From an uncultured Eggerthellaceae bacterium (GTDB lineage: Bacteria; Actinomycetota; Coriobacteriia; Coriobacteriales; Eggerthellaceae), in assembly GCA_934630905.1 (NCBI GenBank), contig CAKTXN010000073.1, positions 1 through 8,569 of the forward strand: a DNA stretch of 8,569 nucleotides, given 5' to 3'. Both the position numbers and the translations under genes were made by a program. Below are positions 1 to 7,900 of this stretch, piece after piece (position 1 is the first letter of the stretch; each line of letters begins with the position of its first letter). The notes beneath the pieces were generated by a model, which was not told the DNA's origin, ran no database searches, and saw only the letters and a program-made list of their open reading frames with translations.

Positions 1-461
1 CGGTCGGAAGGAAGCCATGTTCCCTTGGAGTCAATGATCTGACGAGCGGCTTGTTCGGTGAAATCCACAGCGGGTCGAATGCCCTGAGCCATGAGTTCGC
101 GCAGATTGAGGGCAAATGCGTTGAACTCATGGTCGTAATGGGGGTCGTTGCAGAGCAAAACGACTTCGCCCCAATAACCGATGGGATCTTGTCCTAAAGC
201 AACAAACGATAAAAGCGCGCGCAGGGTCCATCCGCGTGCCTGTAAAGAAAGGATTCGATGCTCTTCGTTGGCAGCAAGGAAGGCAACTTTTGCGCCAAAA
301 CGATTAACCAACCAAATGCGATACGAACGATCTTCCTGCAATTCGGGTTCAAGGGTGTAAATATCGCCAATAAGGTGGTCGCCGCCCATAAGCGCCGCAC
401 CTTGCGCGCGCGATTCCGTCTCAAAACGTGCATAAGTGCTGTAGCAAAAGTCGTTAAGCAT
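1..461 (-). CDS. Hypothetical protein, N-terminal 153 residues (3' end outside window)
   Basis: An open frame runs on the minus strand from an ATG at 461-459 to the window edge without a stop, giving 153 residues plus two bases of the next codon. It begins MLNDFCYSTYARFETESRAQ. The start is supported by AGGAG six bases upstream. The translated part looks soluble and globular: no signal peptide or membrane segment, with hydrophobic and charged residues mixed and several Trp (for example RIWLVNRFG near residue 50 and PIGYWGEVVLLCNDPHYD around residues 95-115). The sequence does not look like low complexity, and codon use resembles the other genes. I do not recognise the family, so no function is offered. 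The gene is divergent from dinG across a 74-base gap, so the two may share a control region. Overlapping plus-strand and other minus-strand frames here are shadows. Confidence 0.8.
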   Translation of the reverse strand, partial: MLNDFCYSTYARFETESRAQGAALMGGDHLIGDIYTLEPELQEDRSYRIWLVNRFGAKVAFLAANEEHRILSLQARGWTLRALLSFVALGQDPIGYWGEVVLLCNDPHYDHEFNAFALNLRELMAQGIRPAVDFTEQAARQIIDSKGTWLPSD

Positions 462-535
462 GAAAAACTCCTGATACCGTGGTTTTTCGGGGTAATGGTT
501 TGTATGAAAGAGTAAGAGATGGTACGCTTCTCACT
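462..535. promoter_or_regulatory. Divergent intergenic region between the hypothetical gene and dinG
   Basis: This 74-base gap separates two genes transcribed away from each other, so promoters for both are expected in it or in the adjoining coding ends. I see no convincing pair of -35 and -10 hexamers on either strand. TATGAA at 504-509 on the plus strand is a weak -10-like sequence. No clear inverted repeat that would mark an operator was found. The promoter role is inferred from gene orientation only. Confidence 0.4.
468..472 (-). promoter_or_regulatory. Ribosome binding site of the minus-strand hypothetical gene
   Basis: On the minus strand this reads AGGAG, six bases before the ATG at 461-459. 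It is the strongest Shine-Dalgarno match near the divergent junction and decides both the strand and the start of the partial gene. Confidence 0.75.
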
Positions 536-3508
536 ATGGAAAGACACATTACGGGAATAAGCGCTTCCCTGCAAGAATTTATCTGCGACGGCACTCCTGA
601 GAGTGTTTGCAGGCGCTATGGAGCATTGAAAGAGGCTGCGCAAGCGGCCGATTTTGGTATATTCAGCAATAACGTGGTGGTTATCGATACGGAAACCACT
701 GGTCTGTCGTATAACCACGATGATTTGATTCAGATTGCTGCTGCCCGTGTAGAAGGCGGCAAAATCATTGCGTGGTTCAACACGTTTGTTGATCCAGGCA
801 AGGAAATTCCTGAAGAAATTGTCCACTTGACGCATATCTCTCAGGAAGACATCGCCGGTGCACCAACGCCGAACGAGGCGTTGGAACAGCTGGTTGAATT
901 TGTGGGCGATGCCATTTGCGTGGCGCACAATGCTGATTTCGACCGCACCTTTACCACGAAGCATCCGGCTGGTTATCCTCTTCTCGAAAACACTTGGGTG
1001 GACTCGCTTGATTTGGCGCGCGTTGGCCTGCCGCGCTTGAAGTCGCATCGTTTGCTTGACCTGGTGCGCGCTTTCGACCTGCCGCTTTCAACGCATCGTG
1101 CCGATGCCGATGTGGAAGCAACCTGTGCGGTGCTTCCGGTGCTGTTGGCGGCTATTGCATCTATGCCCGCCCCCCTTGTTGCGCTGATTGCGGGTTTTGC
1201 GACTCCTGATGAGTGGCCGACTCAGGTTGTGTTCGATTATTTCAACCAGCAGAACGAAAAAGCTGCTGCCGCGCAAGGCGAAACGGTTCCTCATTTCTCG
1301 CTGCGTGGTACGCGCCGGGAAGCGGTTAGCGCCTGCGATTTGAAAGCGCGCGTCGATGCCGAGACGCTAGCAGATGACCCGTTGGTGGGCATTAAAGCGC
1401 CTTCGCAAGAGGAAATTGCGGCAGCATTCAGCGAAGATGGTCTTGTTGGCGGCCTTTATCAGCAGTTTGAACGCCGTGACGAGCAATGCCAGATGTCATG
1501 CGCGGTAGGAAAGGCGTTCGAGCAATCGGAGAATCTGGTTGTGGAGGCCGGTACCGGCGTGGGCAAATCCATGGCGTATTTGCTTCCCGCGGCGCTTTTG
1601 GCGAAGAAAAACAACATAACGGTTGGTGTTGCAACGAAAACAAACGCGTTGCTTGATCAGCTGATTTACCACGAGCTTCCCTTGCTTGACAAAGCGTTGG
1701 GCGGCCTTACGTATGCTGCCTTGAAGGGATTCTCGCATTATCCCTGCTTGCGTAAAATTGAGCATTTGGTGGCCGAGCACCAGTTTGATCGCATGTTGGG
1801 CGACAAGCAAACGACCTGCGCCGTTGCGGTTGCAGCGCTTCTCTCTTTTATTGAGCAGTCGGAATACAGCGATATTGATACGCTGAAAATCGATTATCGC
1901 TTGCTTCCGCGCTGGTCCATTACGTGCGGAAGCCAAGAATGTCTGCGTCGCAAGTGCCCGTATTACGGGGCGAGTTGCTTCGTGCACGGTTCTCGTCGCA
2001 AAGCGGCAGCGGCAGACATTGTGGTGACAAACCACAGCCTGCTTTTCTGCGATCTTGCAGCCGATGGCGGTCTGCTGCCGCCGATTCGCTATTGGGTGGT
2101 TGATGAGGCCCATGGAGCAGAGCAAGAAGCGCGCAAGGCGTTCTCTAGCAAGCTTTCGTCTGAAGAGCTGGTCAACATTGCTCATAAAGTAGCGTCTGAC
2201 GATAATCGCAATATTTTCGCACGCGTGCAGCGCCGCGCTGCCGCCACGAAAGATGAAAGCCAGGAGAATCTGCTGTATGCCCTGACGGGAAAAGCGTTTT
2301 CAGCAGGTAAAGAGTTCGATGAGGCGGTAAAAGAGTACGTTCCGCAGGTCAAGGAGCTGCTGTATTACGACACCGCCCGCAATAAGAATTACGAATTCGT
2401 TGATTTATGGATCAACGATGAGGTGCGTAAGGGCCAGCGTTTCACGGAATTGAGTGCGCGCGCACTGGCAGTGCAAAACGCTTCCGAAAAACTTATTTCT
2501 GCATGTCAAGAGCTTGTTGTCTATCTTGAGGAAGATGCCGCTGCTGCAGCCCTTCAGCGAGAGATTGCCGTTATCGCGCTTTCGTTGCGCGAAGTCCTTG
2601 ATGTGTGCGAGGCCGTGTTCTCGAAACCTTCTGAGCTCTATGCATATTCCGCTACGATTTCTCACAAGAAGGACCGCTTCGTTGACCGCATTGAAGCGCT
2701 GCCGTTGAATATGGGCTTCATGCTGGAAGATTCGCTGTACCAGCGTACGCATTCCGTTGTGTATGCTTCGGCAACCGTCGCTATTGGCGAGAGTTTCGAG
2801 GCGTTCGAAAACGCCATGGGTCTCAACCAAAGCGAGAATTCCCAGGCTGCAACGCTCAGGCTTGATTCCAGCTTCGATTTCGACAACAACATGACCATCT
2901 ACGTGCCCAGCGATATGCCCGACCCCGCCGAGCGCAGCTACCTGGCGCATTTGCAAAAGCTGCTTGTGGCGGCGCATTTGGCACAAAAGGGGTCAATGCT
3001 CACGCTTTTCACGAATCGTCGTGAGATGGATGCTTGTTATGAAGTGGTAAATCCCCAGCTCAAAGAAGCGGATTTACGCCTAGTGTGCCAGAAATGGGGT
3101 GTTTCCGTTAAAGGTCTGCGCGATGAATTCCTGTCGAATAAGCAGCTCTCGCTGTTCGCCCTGAAGAGTTTTTGGGAAGGCTTTGACGCGCCGGGTTCCA
3201 CGCTGCGCGGCGTGATTGTGCCGAAATTGCCGTTTGCGAAGCCAACCGACCCGCTGTCGTGTGAGCGCAGTTCGCGCGATGCCGATGCGTGGCGCCATTA
3301 TGTGTTGCCGGCTGCTGTGATTGAGATGAAGCAGGCAGCAGGGCGCTTGATTCGCACCAACACCGACCAGGGAATTCTTATTCTTGCCGACCATCGCCTG
3401 CTTTCCAAGGGGTATGGAAAGACGTTCCTGTGCTCAATGCCCAGCAAAAACGTCAAGATTATGACTTGTGCGGAAATTGTTGCCGATATTCGGAAGAATC
3501 AGGGATAA
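536..3508 (+). CDS. dinG: DinG-family protein: DEDDh 3'-5' exonuclease fused to Fe-S type SF2 helicase
   Basis: The 990-residue protein has two parts. Residues about 45-205 form a DnaQ-like DEDDh exonuclease: ExoI DTETTG with D51 and E53, ExoII AHNADFD with D136, and ExoIII HRADAD with H187 and D192, so all catalytic residues are present. Residues about 310-980 form an XPD/DinG helicase: Walker A EAGTGVGKS (K344), DEAH box at 523-526, YASAT motif, SFWEGFDAPG, and motif VI QAAGRLIR at 933-940. Cysteines 404, 469, 474 and 481 sit between motifs I and II with spacing close to the iron-sulfur ligands of E. coli DinG. Family members act on single strands and unwind DNA structures in repair and at replication-transcription conflicts. 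The start is uncertain: ATG 536 is preferred because it lies just ahead of the family-like N-terminus, but it has no good ribosome binding site, and GTG 479 and TTG 500 are open in frame. The next gene starts 5 bases after the stop. Confidence 0.93.
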   Translation: MERHITGISASLQEFICDGTPESVCRRYGALKEAAQAADFGIFSNNVVVIDTETTGLSYNHDDLIQIAAARVEGGKIIAWFNTFVDPGKEIPEEIVHLTHISQEDIAGAPTPNEALEQLVEFVGDAICVAHNADFDRTFTTKHPAGYPLLENTWVDSLDLARVGLPRLKSHRLLDLVRAFDLPLSTHRADADVEATCAVLPVLLAAIASMPAPLVALIAGFATPDEWPTQVVFDYFNQQNEKAAAAQGETVPHFSLRGTRREAVSACDLKARVDAETLADDPLVGIKAPSQEEIAAAFSEDGLVGGLYQQFERRDEQCQMSCAVGKAFEQSENLVVEAGTGVGKSMAYLLPAALLAKKNNITVGVATKTNALLDQLIYHELPLLDKALGGLTYAALKGFSHYPCLRKIEHLVAEHQFDRMLGDKQTTCAVAVAALLSFIEQSEYSDIDTLKIDYRLLPRWSITCGSQECLRRKCPYYGASCFVHGSRRKAAAADIVVTNHSLLFCDLAADGGLLPPIRYWVVDEAHGAEQEARKAFSSKLSSEELVNIAHKVASDDNRNIFARVQRRAAATKDESQENLLYALTGKAFSAGKEFDEAVKEYVPQVKELLYYDTARNKNYEFVDLWINDEVRKGQRFTELSARALAVQNASEKLISACQELVVYLEEDAAAAALQREIAVIALSLREVLDVCEAVFSKPSELYAYSATISHKKDRFVDRIEALPLNMGFMLEDSLYQRTHSVVYASATVAIGESFEAFENAMGLNQSENSQAATLRLDSSFDFDNNMTIYVPSDMPDPAERSYLAHLQKLLVAAHLAQKGSMLTLFTNRREMDACYEVVNPQLKEADLRLVCQKWGVSVKGLRDEFLSNKQLSLFALKSFWEGFDAPGSTLRGVIVPKLPFAKPTDPLSCERSSRDADAWRHYVLPAAVIEMKQAAGRLIRTNTDQGILILADHRLLSKGYGKTFLCSMPSKNVKIMTCAEIVADIRKNQG

Positions 3509-3513
3509 CGTCC

Positions 3514-4887
3514 ATGACGGCGCGCAAGTTCGGCATGCATAGTTTGCATGTGAAAAACAACACGGTGGGTACGTCGAACGAGATTTCGTTCAGTGTTTTG
3601 GATGCGAAAAAGCAGCGCCAAGATGCTGCGAATCAGCCTAAACACGGAAACCCGTTGGGCAAAGTTGCGCTTTTTTCTCTTCCGGGAAAGAAGAAAATAA
3701 AGGGCGCGCCTAAACGTGAAGAAGGTTTGCCCTTGTCATCGGGTGAATTTGCATCTGCTGCCGTTGAGCACGATCCTACGGGCACGGTCTCGTTGGGCAG
3801 CAACGCCATTTCCGGCGGAACCGTTACTAGTGGTTTTACGGAAGATTTCACGGGATCCGCTGTTGGCTCGGCAACCGCCCCCCGCCGCAGCAAGGCACGC
3901 GCCACCGATATTTCCGCAGCTCATGCGGCTTCTCCTGAAAAGAAACAGCAACGCGCCCGCACCACGCGCCGTGTGGGTGTGGTGAGTCTTGCATGCTTGA
4001 TTATAGCGGCAGCGGCCGTGGGCGTATATTCCCTGGCGCGCGGCTATTACGAGGGCTATCTGCTCAATCAGTCCTATCAGCAGGTTTTGACGTCTTCTCT
4101 TTCGGAAGTTGTCGAAGCCGATGAAATTCTTTTGGAAATGGACTCGTCGTTCTCGGACATGTTGAGCGATGAATCGCTTGCCGCAATGAAAACTGTGCAG
4201 GAAAAACTTCCCACGGCGCGTCAGCATTTGAGCAACGCCGAAACGCTGGTGAAGCGCGTGCAGTCTTCGCTTACCGATGAAAAAGACGTTCAAGCTGCTC
4301 AGAATACGTTGGCGGCCATTGAGGTACGGCGCTCTATGCTCACGTTGGGCACTTCGATGATCGAGCAGGCGCTTGCCGTTGATCAACAATGCAATGAATT
4401 AAGCGATGCTTGGAATAACTTACTTGCAGCCGATGCCAGCGTGCGTCAGCTTGTTTCCGCGTTCTCGGCGCTTGATTCTGATTCCGTTGCGCAAACGAAG
4501 ACGGGCGCCGAAACAGCACGTTCGGAGTTCAAGCAAGCTAAAACCGAACTGGCAAGTTTGAAGAAACAGTACCCTGAACTGGCATTATCTGATTATACTG
4601 CGTATATTGAGATACGTATTGAAGCGCTTGACCACTTGATTGCGGCCTGCGAGGCAATCGAAGCAGAAGACGTTGATTTGGCTACCACGGAAAGCGATGA
4701 GTACAACAGCTGCGATAGCAGGGCCGTTTCGCAAGCGAATTCGTTTATCTCTGATATAACAACGCTTGCAACCGACTCCTTCTTCGAAAAAGTGGACGAA
4801 TTCAAGAGTCAATACAACGAATTATTGACCGAAGCGGCCTCTCTTGATACCGAGCTTCGTGAATATCTTCGTTCGACTTCCTCTTAA
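3514..4887 (+). CDS. Single-pass membrane protein with disordered cytoplasmic tail and helical extracytoplasmic region
   Basis: This 457-residue protein is not recognised as a named family. Residues 1-150 are polar, rich in Ser, Gly, Lys and Ala and probably disordered, with a small basic hydrophobic patch (GKVALFSLPGKKKIKG) near residues 50-65. The basic stretch KKQQRARTTRR ends just before one strong transmembrane helix at about 154-175, so by the positive-inside rule the N-terminus is cytoplasmic and the C-terminal 280 residues lie outside the membrane. That outer part is rich in Ala, Glu, Ser, Leu and Gln with heptad-like spacing and few aromatic residues, suggesting a long helical bundle or coiled coil. 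The ATG at 3514 follows the dinG stop by 5 bases, with AGGG at 3501-3504 as a possible ribosome binding site, so co-transcription or translational coupling with dinG is likely. An in-frame ATG at 3430 would overlap dinG by 79 bases and is less likely. Role unknown; an adaptor or envelope-associated protein is possible. Confidence 0.82.
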   Translation: MTARKFGMHSLHVKNNTVGTSNEISFSVLDAKKQRQDAANQPKHGNPLGKVALFSLPGKKKIKGAPKREEGLPLSSGEFASAAVEHDPTGTVSLGSNAISGGTVTSGFTEDFTGSAVGSATAPRRSKARATDISAAHAASPEKKQQRARTTRRVGVVSLACLIIAAAAVGVYSLARGYYEGYLLNQSYQQVLTSSLSEVVEADEILLEMDSSFSDMLSDESLAAMKTVQEKLPTARQHLSNAETLVKRVQSSLTDEKDVQAAQNTLAAIEVRRSMLTLGTSMIEQALAVDQQCNELSDAWNNLLAADASVRQLVSAFSALDSDSVAQTKTGAETARSEFKQAKTELASLKKQYPELALSDYTAYIEIRIEALDHLIAACEAIEAEDVDLATTESDEYNSCDSRAVSQANSFISDITTLATDSFFEKVDEFKSQYNELLTEAASLDTELREYLRSTSS

Positions 4888-4912
4888 CCATGCCTCGCTG
4901 GGATTATCAGTG

Positions 4913-4918
4913 TATAAT
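4913..4918 (+). promoter_or_regulatory. Probable -10 promoter hexamer upstream of the M28-like gene
   Basis: A perfect TATAAT lies in an A/T-rich stretch within the 83-base gap after the membrane-protein gene, 52 bases before the ATG at 4971. The expected -35 position (around 4890-4895) shows no good TTGACA match, so promoter strength is uncertain. Its presence suggests that the M28-like gene can be transcribed separately from dinG and its follower, although read-through remains possible because no strong terminator is seen. Confidence 0.5.
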
Positions 4919-4931
4919 TAATTAGAATATA

Positions 4932-4950
4932 CCCAAACAACTGGGCTTTT
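4932..4950 (+). other. Short hairpin followed by T run in the leader of the M28-like gene
   Basis: CCCA at 4932-4935 can pair with TGGG at 4942-4945 across a six-base loop, followed by CTTTT. The layout resembles a very small intrinsic terminator, but a four-pair stem is too weak for a confident call. It lies downstream of the TATAAT, so it would sit in the 5' leader if that promoter is real, or could weakly end transcription from upstream. Confidence 0.2.
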
Positions 4951-4959
4951 ACGCATGCG

Positions 4960-4964
4960 AAAGG
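4960..4964 (+). promoter_or_regulatory. Ribosome binding site of the M28-like gene
   Basis: AAAGG, six bases before the ATG at 4971, is a good Shine-Dalgarno match with normal spacing. It favours 4971 over the in-frame ATG at 4980. Confidence 0.65.
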
Positions 4965-4970
4965 TCACTT

Positions 4971-7900
4971 ATGGCTGAAATGATAAAAACCGTCGAGCAT
5001 TTGGCTTCTGAAATTGGGCCGCGTCCTGTTGCCACCGAGGAAGAGCAGCAAGCCGCTCTGTACATTGCGCGCGAGTTTGAAGAGCTGGGACTTCCTGCGG
5101 AAATCGAAGAATTCCAAGGGTCGGTGTCGCATAAGAAAACGCGTTTGCTCTGTTCTGCGTTGGCGGTGATTCTTGCGTTAGTTTCGCTGTTTGTGCCGGT
5201 CATTGCGCTGCCTGCTGTGATTGTTTCCTTTATTTGCGCCGTGCTCTTCATGTCGGAAGAGCTGGGCAAGCCGATTCTTTCAAAGTTTCTTGATAAGGGC
5301 ATCAGCCAAAATGTTGTTGCTCGCTACGTGCCCCCTTCGGCTCAAGAGGGCAAGGGCCGCCGTCGCAAAGTTGTTCTGGTGGCGCGCACCGATAGTGGCT
5401 CCGTTCGCCCCGAGCTCAATCCTCCGTTTTTAGCAGCCATGCCCGTGCTTGCAAAAGCCGCGCGCATCGGCATGGTTGTTCTGCCCGTATTCTTGCTGAT
5501 TAGATCGATATTTTTCCTGCATTCCACCGGCGTTGCGTTCGTTATTACCACCATTTTGCTGGTGATGATTTGCCTGGCTGCCGCGCTGCCCGCGATTTCT
5601 TTCGCCATGGAGAAGGCGTCGGGTTTGAACGACGGTGCGAACAGCAGCGCATCGGGCATTGCCGTTATGCTGGAAGTGGCGCGTCGCATTACGCAGGCCG
5701 CCGCTGATGAGCAGCCGGTGATTCAGGGTGCGAAAGAAGCGTATGAGCAGGGTGTTGTTCCCGAAGGAGCGCAGCTCATCTACGAGGAAGGCACGCCAGT
5801 TGATGCATTTGGCGCGCCTCTTGCTGTTCCTGCCGATGCCGCTGCTGCCGGAACTGCTGCCAGCGCGACCGCCGCGACCCCCGATGCAGCTTGGGAGCCG
5901 CTGCCTGTCGTGTACACGGGCGCTTCGCAAGGCTTTGATGAATCTCAAGCGCCGATGGGTGTGCAGCCGCAGACGCAAGGCGATTCTGCCGCGGGTATTG
6001 CTGCTGGAGCTGGCGTTGTGGGCGCCGCGGGTGCTGCAGCTGCCATGGCTGTTCCCGCTGCGGTTGCTGCTGGTGCGGCTGCCGGGTTTGCCGTTGACGC
6101 CGTGCGTGGCGAGATTGTAGATGCCGCCGCTGCCGGCATGGGTGCGATGGATGGCGCTTTCGAGCAGGAAGCCGCAGCGCCGGTTGCTGCAGCGCCCGAA
6201 CCTGCCCCCGCAAACGAAGTTCCCAGCTGGTTTTCCGCGGGTCTTGCCGCCGCGCGCCGCAAAGAGCCGGCAAATGCTGCTCCTACCGAGATCAAACGCT
6301 CTACGTTCGCAATGGCGCTTGAAGCTGCCGAGCAGCGTTTGGATGATGTTTCACGGGAAACATCTTTCTTGGATAGGGATGAAATGCCGTCGCTTGATCA
6401 GCAGTTCAAGCAGAATTTTGCTGCCGCCCGCGCAGGTCAGAAGCCTGTTTCTGCACCTGCTGCGACTGCCGCTGTTGTCGAGCCCGAACCCGCTGCTGCG
6501 CCTACCGCAACCGCAGAAGCCGCTTTTGCCGCGCAGCCGGAAGCATATTCCTCTCCTCAGGGGGTAGCCGCACCTGCAACGCTGGCCGCCGACTCCGCTG
6601 CCGTACCGCCTGCCGCGCCCGCTGCAGTCGCCCAGGCTCCTGCGGAGCAAGTGGAGTTTGTGGATGCAACCATTGGTGCACCAACTTCAACGGCGCTTCC
6701 CGAAATAGTTGAAACCGTGCAGTCTGCTTCAACCGCAGGTGCAAATTCCGTTCCCGTTGCGGAACCGCTTACGCCGCTGATGGACCTTCCTTCTGTGGAT
6801 GCATCTGCTGAGTTCGCTGCGGAGCAGCAGCCGGCCGAGCCTGCTCCCATTTCCATGGACTACTTCATGGCTGCTGCCGTGGGTGCCCCCGCGGGCGATA
6901 CCGTGGTGGCTCAGCCCATTGCGTCTGATCAATCGCGCCAGCCGTTGACGTTGCCCGACTTGAGTGTGACGGGGTCCCTTCCCGTAGTGGATATTCAAAA
7001 GCAGCGCGCGCCGCTGGCAGAAGCGGAAGAGTCGGGCGAGACCGCCGCAAAGAGCCTGCTTACCATGATCCCGTCAATCGATGCTGCAACTCCGTCTCAG
7101 GCGGATTTGCGCACAAGCCTGCCTTCGCTTTCCGGCATGTTCGAGCGTGTTCCCGAGACGCAAGCGTTTGAGCCGGTTGCGGGTGCAACGGGTTCCTTTG
7201 CGCCGGTGACTGAGGCATTGACCCTGGACGTTGCCGATGAGGAAGAGCTCTTCGTTGACGACGTTGACGATTCCGCGTTTGAGGAGAATTACACGGAGAC
7301 CGGCGCGTATGCGGGTCCCGAATATGTTGACATGCCGAAAAAGCGCGGCTTTGGCATCTTCGACAAGCTCTTTAGCCACAAGAAGAAAGAAGAGCAGCCG
7401 GCGGCCCGTAGCTGGAGCGATGACGATGATTCGAGTTATGGCGCCCACGATGCTGCCTCCCATGGCACCTGGGATAGCTACAGCGAAGAAGATAGCTACG
7501 ACGACGATGCCGACGAGTATCGTTCGGATGGCGATTACGAATACGATGACGACTACGATGTGTACGATGATTCGTATTCGACGAAAGCATTCGACAGCGT
7601 TGCTGCGTACGATGATACTGATTACGACGACGATGATTTCGATTATGACGACAACGACTTCTCATCGTTCTTCAACGGCGACGATGACGATGACCGCACG
7701 TGGCGCGGTGGCGCGTTCTCAAGCAAGCTTTCCGACTTGGCTGGCAACGCTGCCGATGCTGCTTCGCGCGTGCGTGGTTCGCTGCCGGGCGGCAAGAACG
7801 ACAAGGGCTCTTCGAAGTCGGGTCGTGGAGCTGCGGGCAATCGCAGCAGCCGTTCTGCGCGCTCGCGTGGTGACGAGCGCTCTGATGCGCGCGACCAGTA

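Noticed and set aside
258..515. 85-residue plus-strand open frame
   Set aside because: It lies antisense to the partial minus-strand gene, which has a good ribosome binding site and globular composition.
495..515. Possible six-codon leader peptide (MVCMKE) before dinG
   Set aside because: No ribosome binding site, no attenuator structure and no regulatory codon run were seen.
194..1048. 284-residue minus-strand open frame
   Set aside because: It overlaps the exonuclease motifs of dinG and a better minus-strand gene in another frame. Its product is Arg/Cys/Phe-rich with no recognisable motif, typical of an antisense shadow.
2439..2454. Second parS-like half site (GTTTCACG) in dinG
   Set aside because: Only the left arm matches; the right arm does not form the dyad, so it is most likely chance.
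3430..3513. Upstream ATG extending the membrane-protein gene by 28 residues
   Set aside because: It would overlap the conserved dinG C-terminus, and the added Cys-rich residues look like an out-of-frame reading; ATG 3514 is better placed.
4932..4950. Intrinsic terminator for the dinG operon
   Set aside because: The stem has only four pairs and the T run four bases; it was kept only as a low-confidence hairpin.
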